DNA of 64,000 nucleotides, taken from Flavobacterium granuli. GTDB taxonomy: Bacteria; Bacteroidota; Bacteroidia; Flavobacteriales; Flavobacteriaceae. The notes below the pieces were generated by a model. It was not told the DNA's origin, made no database searches, and worked only from the letters and a program-made list of their open reading frames with translations. Both the position numbers and the translations under genes were made by a program. The DNA lies in the NCBI RefSeq assembly GCF_900129705.1, contig NZ_FQWO01000010.1:62001-126000 (forward strand). Direction: 5' to 3'. Shown here in pieces: positions 9,038-16,888 of this stretch (the first letter of the stretch is position 1; the number at the start of each line of letters is the position of its first letter).

Positions 9038-10503
9038 TGGAGAGTAAATTGCCGAAAAACTGGGTAAAAACATCACCATTAGAAATTTCTAAAATAATTA
9101 GAGGTGTTTCTTATGGTAAAACGGATGCTTTTCAATTTGAATTTGATAATTCTTGTTTAATTCTAAGAGGAGGAAATATCCAAGATGGAGAAATTGTTGA
9201 TGGTAAAGACAATGTTTATGTTTCAATAGATCTAATTAAAAATGAACAATTCATTCAAAAATATGATGTAATAATTGTTGGTTCAACTGGAAGCAAGAAT
9301 TTAATTGGTAAAGCAGCTACATCATTATTTGAAAGTAATAAAATTAGTTTTGGTGCTTTTTTAATGAATATAAGGGCATTTGAAACAATTGATAAAAGGT
9401 ATTTTAGTTATTATTTTCAAACAAATTATTATAGAGAAGCTATTCGTAATTTAGCAGGAGGTGTCAATATAAATAATATTAGAAAAGAATATATTGAAAA
9501 CCTTTATTTTCCACTTCCCCCTCTAGCTGAGCAAAACCGCATTGTAGTTAAATTGGATCGTTTATTTGCCCAACTGGAAACCATAAAAAGTAGCATGTCA
9601 AAAATACCTGAGTTGCTTAAAGATTTCCGGCAGCAAGTGCTTAAGCAAGCTGTTACTGGGAAATTGACAAATAAAAATGATATAATTTCAGTTTCATTAT
9701 CCTCAACAATTACTATAGGGAGTCTTTTTGAAGAAGCTCCTCTCAATTGGAAATGGGTCAAACTTATTGATATTGCTAAACTTGAATCTGGACATACACC
9801 TAGAAAATCAGAAGAAGAGTATTGGATTAATGGTAATGTACCATGGATATCGCTTCAAGATATAAGAGCCGCTCATGGTAAAATAATAAATGAAACTAAA
9901 TATATGCCAAATGAACTAGGTATAAAAAAATCAAGTGCTAGATTATTACCAAAAGGTACAGTTTGTTTTTGTAGAGATATTTCTGTTGGATATACAACTG
10001 TTATGGGAAAAGAAATGTCCACAACTCAGCACTTCGCTAACTGGATTTGTGGAAATTCATTAAATAATATGTTTCTTTTATATGTTTTTATGTCAGCAAA
10101 AGATTTTTTAATTGCTTCAGGAAAAGGAACTACTGTTGGTACTATTTATATGCCAGCTTTAAAAGAACTTAGAATTCTGCTTCCACCTCTCGAAGAACAG
10201 CTACAAATCGTTCGTCGAGTAGAAAAATTGTTTGCCAAAGCAGATGCTATAGAACATCAATACAAAACGCTAAAAGCCAAAATAGATACATTGCCACAGG
10301 CGATCTTACATAAGGCGTTTAAAGGAGAGTTAAGTGAGCAGTTAGATACTGATGGAGATGCAAGGGAGTTACTGGAAGAGATTAAAGCGCTAAAGTATGC
10401 GACAGGAAAAGTTCTTAAAAGTAAAACGACTAAAAAGGCTACCAAAAAAGTAAAATCCTACCCTGAAAATGATGAGGTTTTGGGGATGGTGGCAGAGCCT
10501 TGA
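9037..10503 (+). CDS. hsdS: Type I restriction specificity subunit S
   Basis: A 488-residue specificity subunit with two target-recognition domains. The first covers about residues 5-165 and ends at LPPLAEQNRIVVKLDRL, which starts the central conserved helix. The second covers about 230-390 and ends at LPPLEEQLQIVRRVEKL, which starts the distal conserved helix. The C-terminus has a Lys-rich tail (KSKTTKKATKKVKSY). The repeated LPPL.EQ..IV segments mark the two half-sites of the bipartite recognition sequence. It overlaps hsdM by one base and is the last gene of the operon. The first recognition domain is more AT-rich than the flanking conserved segments, consistent with exchange of specificity cassettes; this is a visual impression. 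The DNA target cannot be predicted. Confidence 0.94.
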   Translation: MESKLPKNWVKTSPLEISKIIRGVSYGKTDAFQFEFDNSCLILRGGNIQDGEIVDGKDNVYVSIDLIKNEQFIQKYDVIIVGSTGSKNLIGKAATSLFESNKISFGAFLMNIRAFETIDKRYFSYYFQTNYYREAIRNLAGGVNINNIRKEYIENLYFPLPPLAEQNRIVVKLDRLFAQLETIKSSMSKIPELLKDFRQQVLKQAVTGKLTNKNDIISVSLSSTITIGSLFEEAPLNWKWVKLIDIAKLESGHTPRKSEEEYWINGNVPWISLQDIRAAHGKIINETKYMPNELGIKKSSARLLPKGTVCFCRDISVGYTTVMGKEMSTTQHFANWICGNSLNNMFLLYVFMSAKDFLIASGKGTTVGTIYMPALKELRILLPPLEEQLQIVRRVEKLFAKADAIEHQYKTLKAKIDTLPQAILHKAFKGELSEQLDTDGDARELLEEIKALKYATGKVLKSKTTKKATKKVKSYPENDEVLGMVAEP

Positions 10504-10567
10504 AAATAAAGTAGTATGAAATCGCCATGATTCCAAAACAAAAATTGAAATGAAGAATGGCGATACC

Positions 10568-10694
10568 ATATTTCTTAAAAAAAGAAATATTATCTTCATG
10601 TGAAACATTTAAATTACGGCTGTTTCTAATGCTTTAGTTTTTTGGTTTGGTCAATTCGCTAAGCTACCTTCCATTGATTAAGTAGCTGAGCGAA
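10568..10694. terminator. Two hairpins between convergent hsdS and WYL genes
   Basis: The gap between the 3' ends of hsdS and the WYL gene contains two inverted repeats. The first is ATATTTCTT with a 5-base A loop and AAGAAATAT (10568-10590). The second is longer, with arms at 10655-10670 and 10680-10694 (TTCGCTAAGCTAC against GTAGCTGAGCGAA, one mismatch). They probably stop transcription from both sides. Neither is followed by a clear T-run, so confidence is moderate. Confidence 0.45.
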
Positions 10695-10701
10695 CCTGAA
10701 A

Positions 10702-11706
10702 CTAATAATTAGTTAAACTGGTTAGTAACCGCTGCTTTATTGTGTTTTTTAAAAAATCAGGTTCCATCACTTTCAATCCCTCACCAAAGGATAAAATCAG
10801 TTTTTCCAATTCATGATTGGGAATCACTTCAATTGAAAAAGAAAAACCGTTATTATCATTACTGATTTTCTTTTGTGAACCGTGTAAAGGTTTTGTCATT
10901 ATGTAAGGTGCTAAATCGGCTGTAGCAAACAAAGTGATTTTCGAAACTATAGATTCAGCAGGAATAGAAACTCCGATAATATCATCAAAATACTCATTAA
11001 AATTAATTGAAGAAACTTGATACTTTTTATCAATTTCATTAAAAGAAACAATTCTATCCAAAGCCAAATTGGTCAAATTCTCAAATTCCGGATTATTCCC
11101 AATCAAAAACCAACGATTGTTGTACTGTTTCAAATAATGAGGATGAATTTCCAATGTAGTCATCACATCGCTTTTAAAAGATTGATAATCCACTTGCAAC
11201 ACTTTTTTGTACAAAATAGCATTGAACAAATCCCCTAGGAGATGGATGTTTTTCAGGTATTCATTGGCATCAAAACTAATAATTTCCCTTTCGTGCGATT
11301 CCAATTTGAAAGCTTCTTGCAATTTTAAAATCAATTCATTGACCCATTCAAACTGTGGTATCCCCTTAAAGCGGGACAAAACCAATAGAGCCGATTTCAA
11401 TTTTTCTGCTTCCAATTCATTCATGGGCTGTTTATTAATCGAAAAGTCGGAAGTGTCGTAGCGGTAATATACTTTCCTGCCCTCTTTAATTCGATCTAGT
11501 GGAACAGACCAGCCCTGACTACTTTCCATAAACTTAATATCTTCAAAAAGTTGACGTTTTTTTATACCATCCCCATCAGGATTGAGTTCATATAAAGCTT
11601 CATTACAATTTTCCAGTAAATCCTCTAAATAAAATTTCCTGCTGAAATTACTAAAACATCTGTCTAAAGCATGAAAACGAATAAGAGCATTTTTGTTGAT
11701 GGCCAT
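10702..11706 (-). CDS. WYL-domain transcriptional regulator
   Basis: A 334-residue protein with an N-terminal winged helix (about 8-75: IRFHALDRCFS, FYLEDLLENCNEALYEL, FEDIKFMESSQGW) and a WYL domain at about 145-215 with the core VLQVDYQSF and HPHYLKQYNNRWFLIG. WYL regulators often bind nucleic-acid or nucleotide ligands and control phage-defence loci (BrxR/CapW group). It is convergent to hsdS and divergent from the small exported-protein gene, 2.2 kb before the ABC three-component operon, so it may repress one of the flanking defence operons. That link is inference; no operator was identified. Confidence 0.85.
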   Translation of the reverse strand: MAINKNALIRFHALDRCFSNFSRKFYLEDLLENCNEALYELNPDGDGIKKRQLFEDIKFMESSQGWSVPLDRIKEGRKVYYRYDTSDFSINKQPMNELEAEKLKSALLVLSRFKGIPQFEWVNELILKLQEAFKLESHEREIISFDANEYLKNIHLLGDLFNAILYKKVLQVDYQSFKSDVMTTLEIHPHYLKQYNNRWFLIGNNPEFENLTNLALDRIVSFNEIDKKYQVSSINFNEYFDDIIGVSIPAESIVSKITLFATADLAPYIMTKPLHGSQKKISNDNNGFSFSIEVIPNHELEKLILSFGEGLKVMEPDFLKNTIKQRLLTSLTNY

Positions 11707-11771
11707 AGTTGAAAAGTTTCATACCGTAAATTTAAAACTAAACGATGCAAATAGACTGCACCAATAGCAAA

Positions 11772-11779
11772 TAGTTTTG
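11772..11779 (+). promoter_or_regulatory. Bacteroidetes -7 promoter element
   Basis: TAGTTTTG matches the Bacteroidetes TAnnTTTG -7 consensus and lies 25 bases before the ATG of the exported-protein gene at 11805. A good TTG -33 element was not seen at the right spacing. The divergent WYL gene starts 65 bases upstream, so a regulator site could lie here. Confidence 0.4.
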
Positions 11780-11804
11780 TAATCTAATTTAAAAAGAAAA
11801 TAGT

Positions 11805-12419
11805 ATGTATAAGAAAATTATGATTATCGCAGGGATTTTGACTTTGATGTTTAATACAAATGTATTAGGACAGGAAAAAATTTCCACCTACAATTCGGCT
11901 TATTTATCAAAAAACTTTGAAATTCAAGCAGGAAAACCAAACGAGAAAGGAGACTTTGATTATTATATTGATTGCTTCTCTTCGGATAGTTCTAGTAAAA
12001 AAGCATCGCTAATGCTAAAAAACAAAGAAGTTCCGGAATTCATTGAATTTCTTTCAAGTATAAAAGATACTTTTTTAAAATGGAAACAAACTGCGATAGA
12101 AAATAAAGTAACGGAATTGGACAAGAAAATTGAATATAAGAACTTGAATTACAGAGGTGCATTCCTTTATGGCAAATGGAATTTTGATTATTCAGTTAAC
12201 CTTTCAACCCGTTTTAGAATAATAAACGATAAATACTTGTTGATTATAGATAGCGATGCCTTGCAATCAAGTTCAAACCAATTTATTAAAAGTGATGGAT
12301 TTCGTTTTGTTTTTAGTTCAGCGCAGGAAATTGATGAATTAATAAATGGATTAGAAATTGAAAAAGTTAAAGCGTTTTATGCGGATAAAAATGGTAAGGA
12401 AGGTTTATTTAAGAATTAA
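11805..12419 (+). CDS. Small exported protein of unknown function
   Basis: A 204-residue protein. Residues 1-23 form a signal peptide (KKIMIIAGILTLMF, then TNVLGQE with a probable cleavage before Q or E), so the product is probably periplasmic or surface-exposed. The rest is Lys/Ser/Phe-rich, with a beta-rich look (FRIINDKYLLIIDSDAL, GFRFVFSSAQEIDEL). I do not recognise the family. It has its own promoter candidate and terminator, so it is probably a single-gene unit. It sits between the restriction locus and the ABC three-component operon. Nothing in the sequence links it to defence. Confidence 0.7.
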   Translation: MYKKIMIIAGILTLMFNTNVLGQEKISTYNSAYLSKNFEIQAGKPNEKGDFDYYIDCFSSDSSSKKASLMLKNKEVPEFIEFLSSIKDTFLKWKQTAIENKVTELDKKIEYKNLNYRGAFLYGKWNFDYSVNLSTRFRIINDKYLLIIDSDALQSSSNQFIKSDGFRFVFSSAQEIDELINGLEIEKVKAFYADKNGKEGLFKN

Positions 12420-12431
12420 AAAAAACACTAG

Positions 12432-12484
12432 CTTACAAAACATCCAATGAATTTTGAATTGTTGGATGTCTTGCAAGTTTTTTT
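12432..12484 (+). terminator. Rho-independent terminator
   Basis: Arms 12432-12447 and 12462-12477 pair in 14 of 16 positions (ACATCCAA against TTGGATGT forms the perfect inner part). They are followed by a run of T. It ends the transcript of the exported-protein gene just upstream. Confidence 0.75.
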
Positions 12485-12563
12485 ATATACTTTAGTAAAA
12501 TAGATAATAATGAATCTGTAATATCAGTCCTATACGATCCACTTTTAATACAAATAATAATTT

Positions 12564-13862
12564 ATGAGCCAACTTGGGGATATCAATGAGGAAGAAGTCC
12601 ATAGCGCAATATCTACTTGGAGTGGCTTTGTTTATCAGGGTAAAGTAGCACTTTATCAAACGCTTAAAATATTCAATGGTAATGATGAGGCTCAAAATTA
12701 TTCTTTACAACTCGATAGCCTGGAAGATTTTGCAATACTTCATGCAGAAGTAATAAAATCAATACATCAAGTTAAAGCAGTTAAAAACACCTATTACAGT
12801 GGTTACGAATCTGCTTTTAAACAATTAATTAAAAAAACAGTCAGCTATAATTGCAGTGTAGCTATATTTCATTTAGCAAAAAGTATCCACGACAAAACTG
12901 TAGCTTTTATTGAGGCGGCCCATCCACCCATGAAAATTTGCATGTATGGTACTGATTCACATTGCTCTCTTGAAAACATAGACTCTTTTATAGAAAAAGA
13001 AATAGGAATATATTATTCTAAGAATTTCAACTCCTATATTTGGAAATTAAGTCCTCATTATCTTAAAACTTCAAGACACTTTTTAGAGAATATCATACTT
13101 ACTAAGGTCATTCAGATTCATAGCATCATTCACCAAAACAAGAAAAGTGAAAATAAGGCGGCTTATACAGAAACTATCGCCTTTAATGATTTTAAAAGCA
13201 TACTTGATCAAGATAATTTAAATGAATCATTTAATCCTGATTATTATTTGCACCTCACTAAAGGAGATCTAAATCGATATTATCAGGAATATTGTATCGA
13301 ATTAGATGATACAGATATCAGTGAAGATGAAAAACAAAAACTAGAAAATTATATTATTGAAATCAACGATTTAAACGATTCCGAATTAGTACAGCTTATT
13401 CGAAACATTATGCCAAATCGATCCTTTAAATTTGATTCTATTTCTGATTATAAGGACAATAATATTCAAAAAACTGAATTTAAAAGGGGATTTTGTAAAA
13501 TATTGCATCATTTACGTTTCTTCAATGGTACTGTGAAAAATGATTTCGTTTGGATATGTGATGAGAAAAGTCGTTCGTTTCCAACCGTAATATGTGACGG
13601 AGAAGATTTCAAGAATGATGTCTGTCGGGATATTATAAAAAACATCAAAAATACAGATTTAGAAATCCCATATGCCAGTCATAACCTTATTACGTCCAGT
13701 ATTAACATTGAATCCTTACATTCAGAAATTAACAATATTATAGATGTTGAAGAGAATGATCCTGCAATTCTAAAAAACTACACTAGAATTACTGCTTGGG
13801 GAAAAGTTTCTTTAATAAAATTGACAGATGCAAAACTTAAACTAAATGAAAACAATAGTTAA
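12564..13862 (+). CDS. ABC three-component system effector with nuclease-like N-terminus
   Basis: A 432-residue protein, first gene of a five-gene operon. The N-terminal segment (ISTWSGFVYQGKVALYQTL, residues 16-34) followed by D51-S-L-E54-D55 and the Q69-V-K71 strand resembles the PD-(D/E)XK-like fold found at the N-terminus of DUF4297-type and ABC three-component (ABC-3C) effectors. The rest is helical with a C-terminal domain of unknown fold that probably contacts the partners. The order effector, small middle component, SMC-like ATPase is the hallmark of ABC-3C conflict systems, which are predicted to sense and act on invading nucleic acid. The gene overlaps the next by 17 bases. Nuclease activity is inferred from the motif only. 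Confidence 0.78.
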   Translation: MSQLGDINEEEVHSAISTWSGFVYQGKVALYQTLKIFNGNDEAQNYSLQLDSLEDFAILHAEVIKSIHQVKAVKNTYYSGYESAFKQLIKKTVSYNCSVAIFHLAKSIHDKTVAFIEAAHPPMKICMYGTDSHCSLENIDSFIEKEIGIYYSKNFNSYIWKLSPHYLKTSRHFLENIILTKVIQIHSIIHQNKKSENKAAYTETIAFNDFKSILDQDNLNESFNPDYYLHLTKGDLNRYYQEYCIELDDTDISEDEKQKLENYIIEINDLNDSELVQLIRNIMPNRSFKFDSISDYKDNNIQKTEFKRGFCKILHHLRFFNGTVKNDFVWICDEKSRSFPTVICDGEDFKNDVCRDIIKNIKNTDLEIPYASHNLITSSINIESLHSEINNIIDVEENDPAILKNYTRITAWGKVSLIKLTDAKLKLNENNS

Positions 13863-14550
13863 CGATATTTTTCAAAAACACGGTTATACACTTCAACAAT
13901 TGCCAGAGGGCAATTTGTTTTCATTTCCAATGGAAACAAGCAAAATATCCTTTTGGCTAGTAATTGAAAAAGATGACCTTGAAATTCTCGATCATCAGAA
14001 CGGATATTTTAAAGCTTGCAAAAACGCTATTGACAGTAATGATATTGATAAAAACACTTCATTGCTCATTCTTGCAAAAGTAACAGAAACTATAAAATTT
14101 AAAGAGTTAAAAGAGCAAATTCTTATTATTGAAGAGGATCCTTATCAGTTTAAAAAACTCGTTTTATTTTATTCTGAAAATGAATTAGAAGCCCTCAAAT
14201 ATGAAATTGATGATGTGTTGGAGGAACCGTTGTCATTTATAGAACAAAACATTATAGCATCAGAAAATTTCAGCACATACAAAACTAATCCAACTCAATT
14301 TTCTTGGCAATCATTAATTTACAGAATAACCCATAAAATACCTTTCATAAAAATTAATGTAGAAAAAGATAATAATTTGCAATCTTTATTTGATACTAAT
14401 TATAAAATACTAACCCAAAAGGGGGTTGCTGAATTTGATGATAAGATGAATAGTTCTCTATTATCATTAACACTTGAAGATTTCCAAAATATTAGCTCAG
14501 AAGAAATTCTAAAAAGACTAACTCCAGAAACACCACTTGATGAAAATTAA
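13846..14550 (+). CDS. ABC three-component system middle component
   Basis: A 234-residue acidic protein without signal peptide. It contains NLFSFPMETSKISFWLVI, SLLILAKV and IIEEDPYQFKKLVLFYSE. The last segment is typical of the middle component (MC1-like) that links effector and ATPase in ABC three-component systems. It starts inside the effector gene (17-base overlap) and ends inside the ATPase gene (11-base overlap), so the three genes are tightly coupled. The family assignment rests on size, context and the DPYQFKK segment. No enzymatic motif is visible. Confidence 0.72.
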   Translation: MKTIVNDIFQKHGYTLQQLPEGNLFSFPMETSKISFWLVIEKDDLEILDHQNGYFKACKNAIDSNDIDKNTSLLILAKVTETIKFKELKEQILIIEEDPYQFKKLVLFYSENELEALKYEIDDVLEEPLSFIEQNIIASENFSTYKTNPTQFSWQSLIYRITHKIPFIKINVEKDNNLQSLFDTNYKILTQKGVAEFDDKMNSSLLSLTLEDFQNISSEEILKRLTPETPLDEN

Positions 14551-16846
14551 AAAAATTTATATTCAAAACTTTAAAGTCTTTACCAAAGCAACATTTACTT
14601 TTGACAATTTTCATTTGTTGGTATTAGATGGCCCTAATGGATTTGGTAAAACATCACTATTTGATGCTATCGAGTTATTATTGACTGGACAAATAAGAAG
14701 GTATGTCAAACTGGGAGAGCAAACCATTAAAGGATCCCAAACATTCGGAGAATACCCATTTTATAATCAATATGGTGAAGATGGTGATATAATTATTAAA
14801 GCTGAAATTGAACACGATTCTCAAACTATTATATTAGAGAGAAGAGCTGAAAAGGCAAGCCTATCCTATAATCAATTCTTTAATTCTTATAAACTATACA
14901 CAAAAATAGATTTTGAGAGCCAGACTGAAACGCAAATAGAAAATGAAGTCAATTATTTACAGAATTTATTGGGACAGGATTACAAAGAAAATTTTGAATT
15001 TCTTAATTATATAGAGCAGGAAGACAGTATATACCTTCTCAAAAATAAAGATAAGGATAAACAGGACAGTATTGCATATCTATTTAATACCCAAGACTTC
15101 GAAAATAAAATTAACAAGTATGAAGAAATAAAGAAGAAGCTATTAAAACTATGTGATACTCCAGCCAAAGCTAGACTCCAGGAAAAAAAGGAAGAGTTGG
15201 ATACTTTAGGAGTTCAGCTATCCTCCCGTGAAAAAGTGGCTTATAATGAGCTGTTTAATTGCGAACAATATGAGTGGGATAAAAGCGAAATATCTTTTGC
15301 TTTGATAAGATATACCGATTTAGTAGGTGAAGATGGAATCGTCACTAGAATAAAAGATTTAGTACAACAAAAAACAACTTATCTAGATTATCAACTTAAT
15401 AATCAAGTTGATAAAATACTCGAACAATCCTCTAACCTAGAAAAAGTTATACGTTACCAAAATTTTTTAATAAAAAAAGAAGAGCTAAGCAAAGAAAAAG
15501 TATTGCAAGAAAAGCAAGCTGCTTTTTTAAAAGACCTAACGGAAATTGATATTGAAAAGGTCAAATCGGATTCTTTATCTATTAATCCGATTGATTTATT
15601 TCCTAAAACAGAGCTTACTCTTTTAGAAAATTTTTCAACGGATTTAATTTTTCTACAAATTTCAGCCAAGGAATTGTCCGATTTAGCGCTCATCCATAAT
15701 CAATTAGTGCTTACACGAGATTCACTAGTATCAAAGTTTGGAGATTTCAATCATTTAACCCATACCGCTGGAGAATGTATCTTATGTGGATTTGACTGGA
15801 AAGAATCTGACATTTTATATAAGAACATCATTACACAAACTGAAAAAATTAAAAACTTAGTAGATAGTTCATCCAATAATATTTCATTACAAATACAGGC
15901 ATTCAAAGACAAATATTTGATTGTAATCAACCGTATTATTGTTACACATCAGTTAGAGTATATTATTGATAAAGAATTTGTAAATAATTTGGTATTACAA
16001 CAAGATTCTGTGCTGCATCCAATTGTGCAAAAAATACAATCTTTAGGAATAGATTTAACTGAGTTTCTAAATTCTTCGGCTACAATGCAAATTAATCCAA
16101 AGACTGAGGAGTTAGTAGCGACTCTCAAAAGGCTAAAAAAAGAGATTGACATTGAAGTTATCAAACCTCACTTCAATGATACTTTTACACAATATTTTTT
16201 TAGCAATAAATTAAACATTTCGGACTTTAATCTTGATAAAATTGAGGGGAAGATTAATTATATAAATTGGCAATATTCACTTTATCAGAATAAAACCTTT
16301 ACGATTAAATCTTTGGAGTATAAAACTCTCAAACTACAATTTGATAATGCTGCAGAAAATGAAAAAACGGTTAAGAGAGTAATTACGGTCTATAAAGAAT
16401 CTTTAAAAAAATACAATCAAAAACTAATTAATGATATTGAAATACTCTTTCACATCTATTCAGGAAGAATTGTACAGGATTTTCAGGGTGGTTTAGGCTT
16501 ATTTATTTCAAATGACAAGGGAATTAAGTTTCAGACTGATCCTTCTAAAACTTACGATGCAATTTTTTCAATGAGTTCTGGTCAGCTATCAGCCTTGATT
16601 ATTTCATTTACACTAGCTTTAAATAAAAAATATTCTAAAAACAAAATCTTGTTTATTGATGATCCTGTACAAACCATGGATGAAATTAATGTTGTAGGTT
16701 TTATAGAGCTATTAAGGAATGATTTTTCCAATCACCAAATTTTTATGTCAACTCATGAAGATTTAATTTCAACATTTATGAGATATAAATTTAAAAAGTA
16801 TGGATTGTCACAAAAAAGAATAAACATTAGAGAAACAGCTAATTAA
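14540..16846 (+). CDS. SMC/RecF-like ABC ATPase of the three-component system
   Basis: The ATG at 14540 is preferred over a TTG three bases earlier. The 768-residue protein begins MKIKKIYIQNFKVF, as in RecF/Rad50/SMC-type ATPases. Walker A is GPNGFGKTS (31-39), the ABC signature is SMSSGQLSAL (677-686) and Walker B is ILFIDDP with D707-D708, followed by a switch His in FMSTHEDL. The central region is probably coiled coil and contains C413-I-L-C416, placed like a Rad50 zinc hook. It should bind DNA ends or unusual DNA and control the effector through ATP-dependent dimerisation. It overlaps the middle-component gene by 11 bases. No disruption is visible. Confidence 0.85.
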   Translation: MKIKKIYIQNFKVFTKATFTFDNFHLLVLDGPNGFGKTSLFDAIELLLTGQIRRYVKLGEQTIKGSQTFGEYPFYNQYGEDGDIIIKAEIEHDSQTIILERRAEKASLSYNQFFNSYKLYTKIDFESQTETQIENEVNYLQNLLGQDYKENFEFLNYIEQEDSIYLLKNKDKDKQDSIAYLFNTQDFENKINKYEEIKKKLLKLCDTPAKARLQEKKEELDTLGVQLSSREKVAYNELFNCEQYEWDKSEISFALIRYTDLVGEDGIVTRIKDLVQQKTTYLDYQLNNQVDKILEQSSNLEKVIRYQNFLIKKEELSKEKVLQEKQAAFLKDLTEIDIEKVKSDSLSINPIDLFPKTELTLLENFSTDLIFLQISAKELSDLALIHNQLVLTRDSLVSKFGDFNHLTHTAGECILCGFDWKESDILYKNIITQTEKIKNLVDSSSNNISLQIQAFKDKYLIVINRIIVTHQLEYIIDKEFVNNLVLQQDSVLHPIVQKIQSLGIDLTEFLNSSATMQINPKTEELVATLKRLKKEIDIEVIKPHFNDTFTQYFFSNKLNISDFNLDKIEGKINYINWQYSLYQNKTFTIKSLEYKTLKLQFDNAAENEKTVKRVITVYKESLKKYNQKLINDIEILFHIYSGRIVQDFQGGLGLFISNDKGIKFQTDPSKTYDAIFSMSSGQLSALIISFTLALNKKYSKNKILFIDDPVQTMDEINVVGFIELLRNDFSNHQIFMSTHEDLISTFMRYKFKKYGLSQKRINIRETAN

Positions 16847-16888
16847 CAATTATTGGTGGTTTAAAATGAGATATAAGGTAATTTATTA

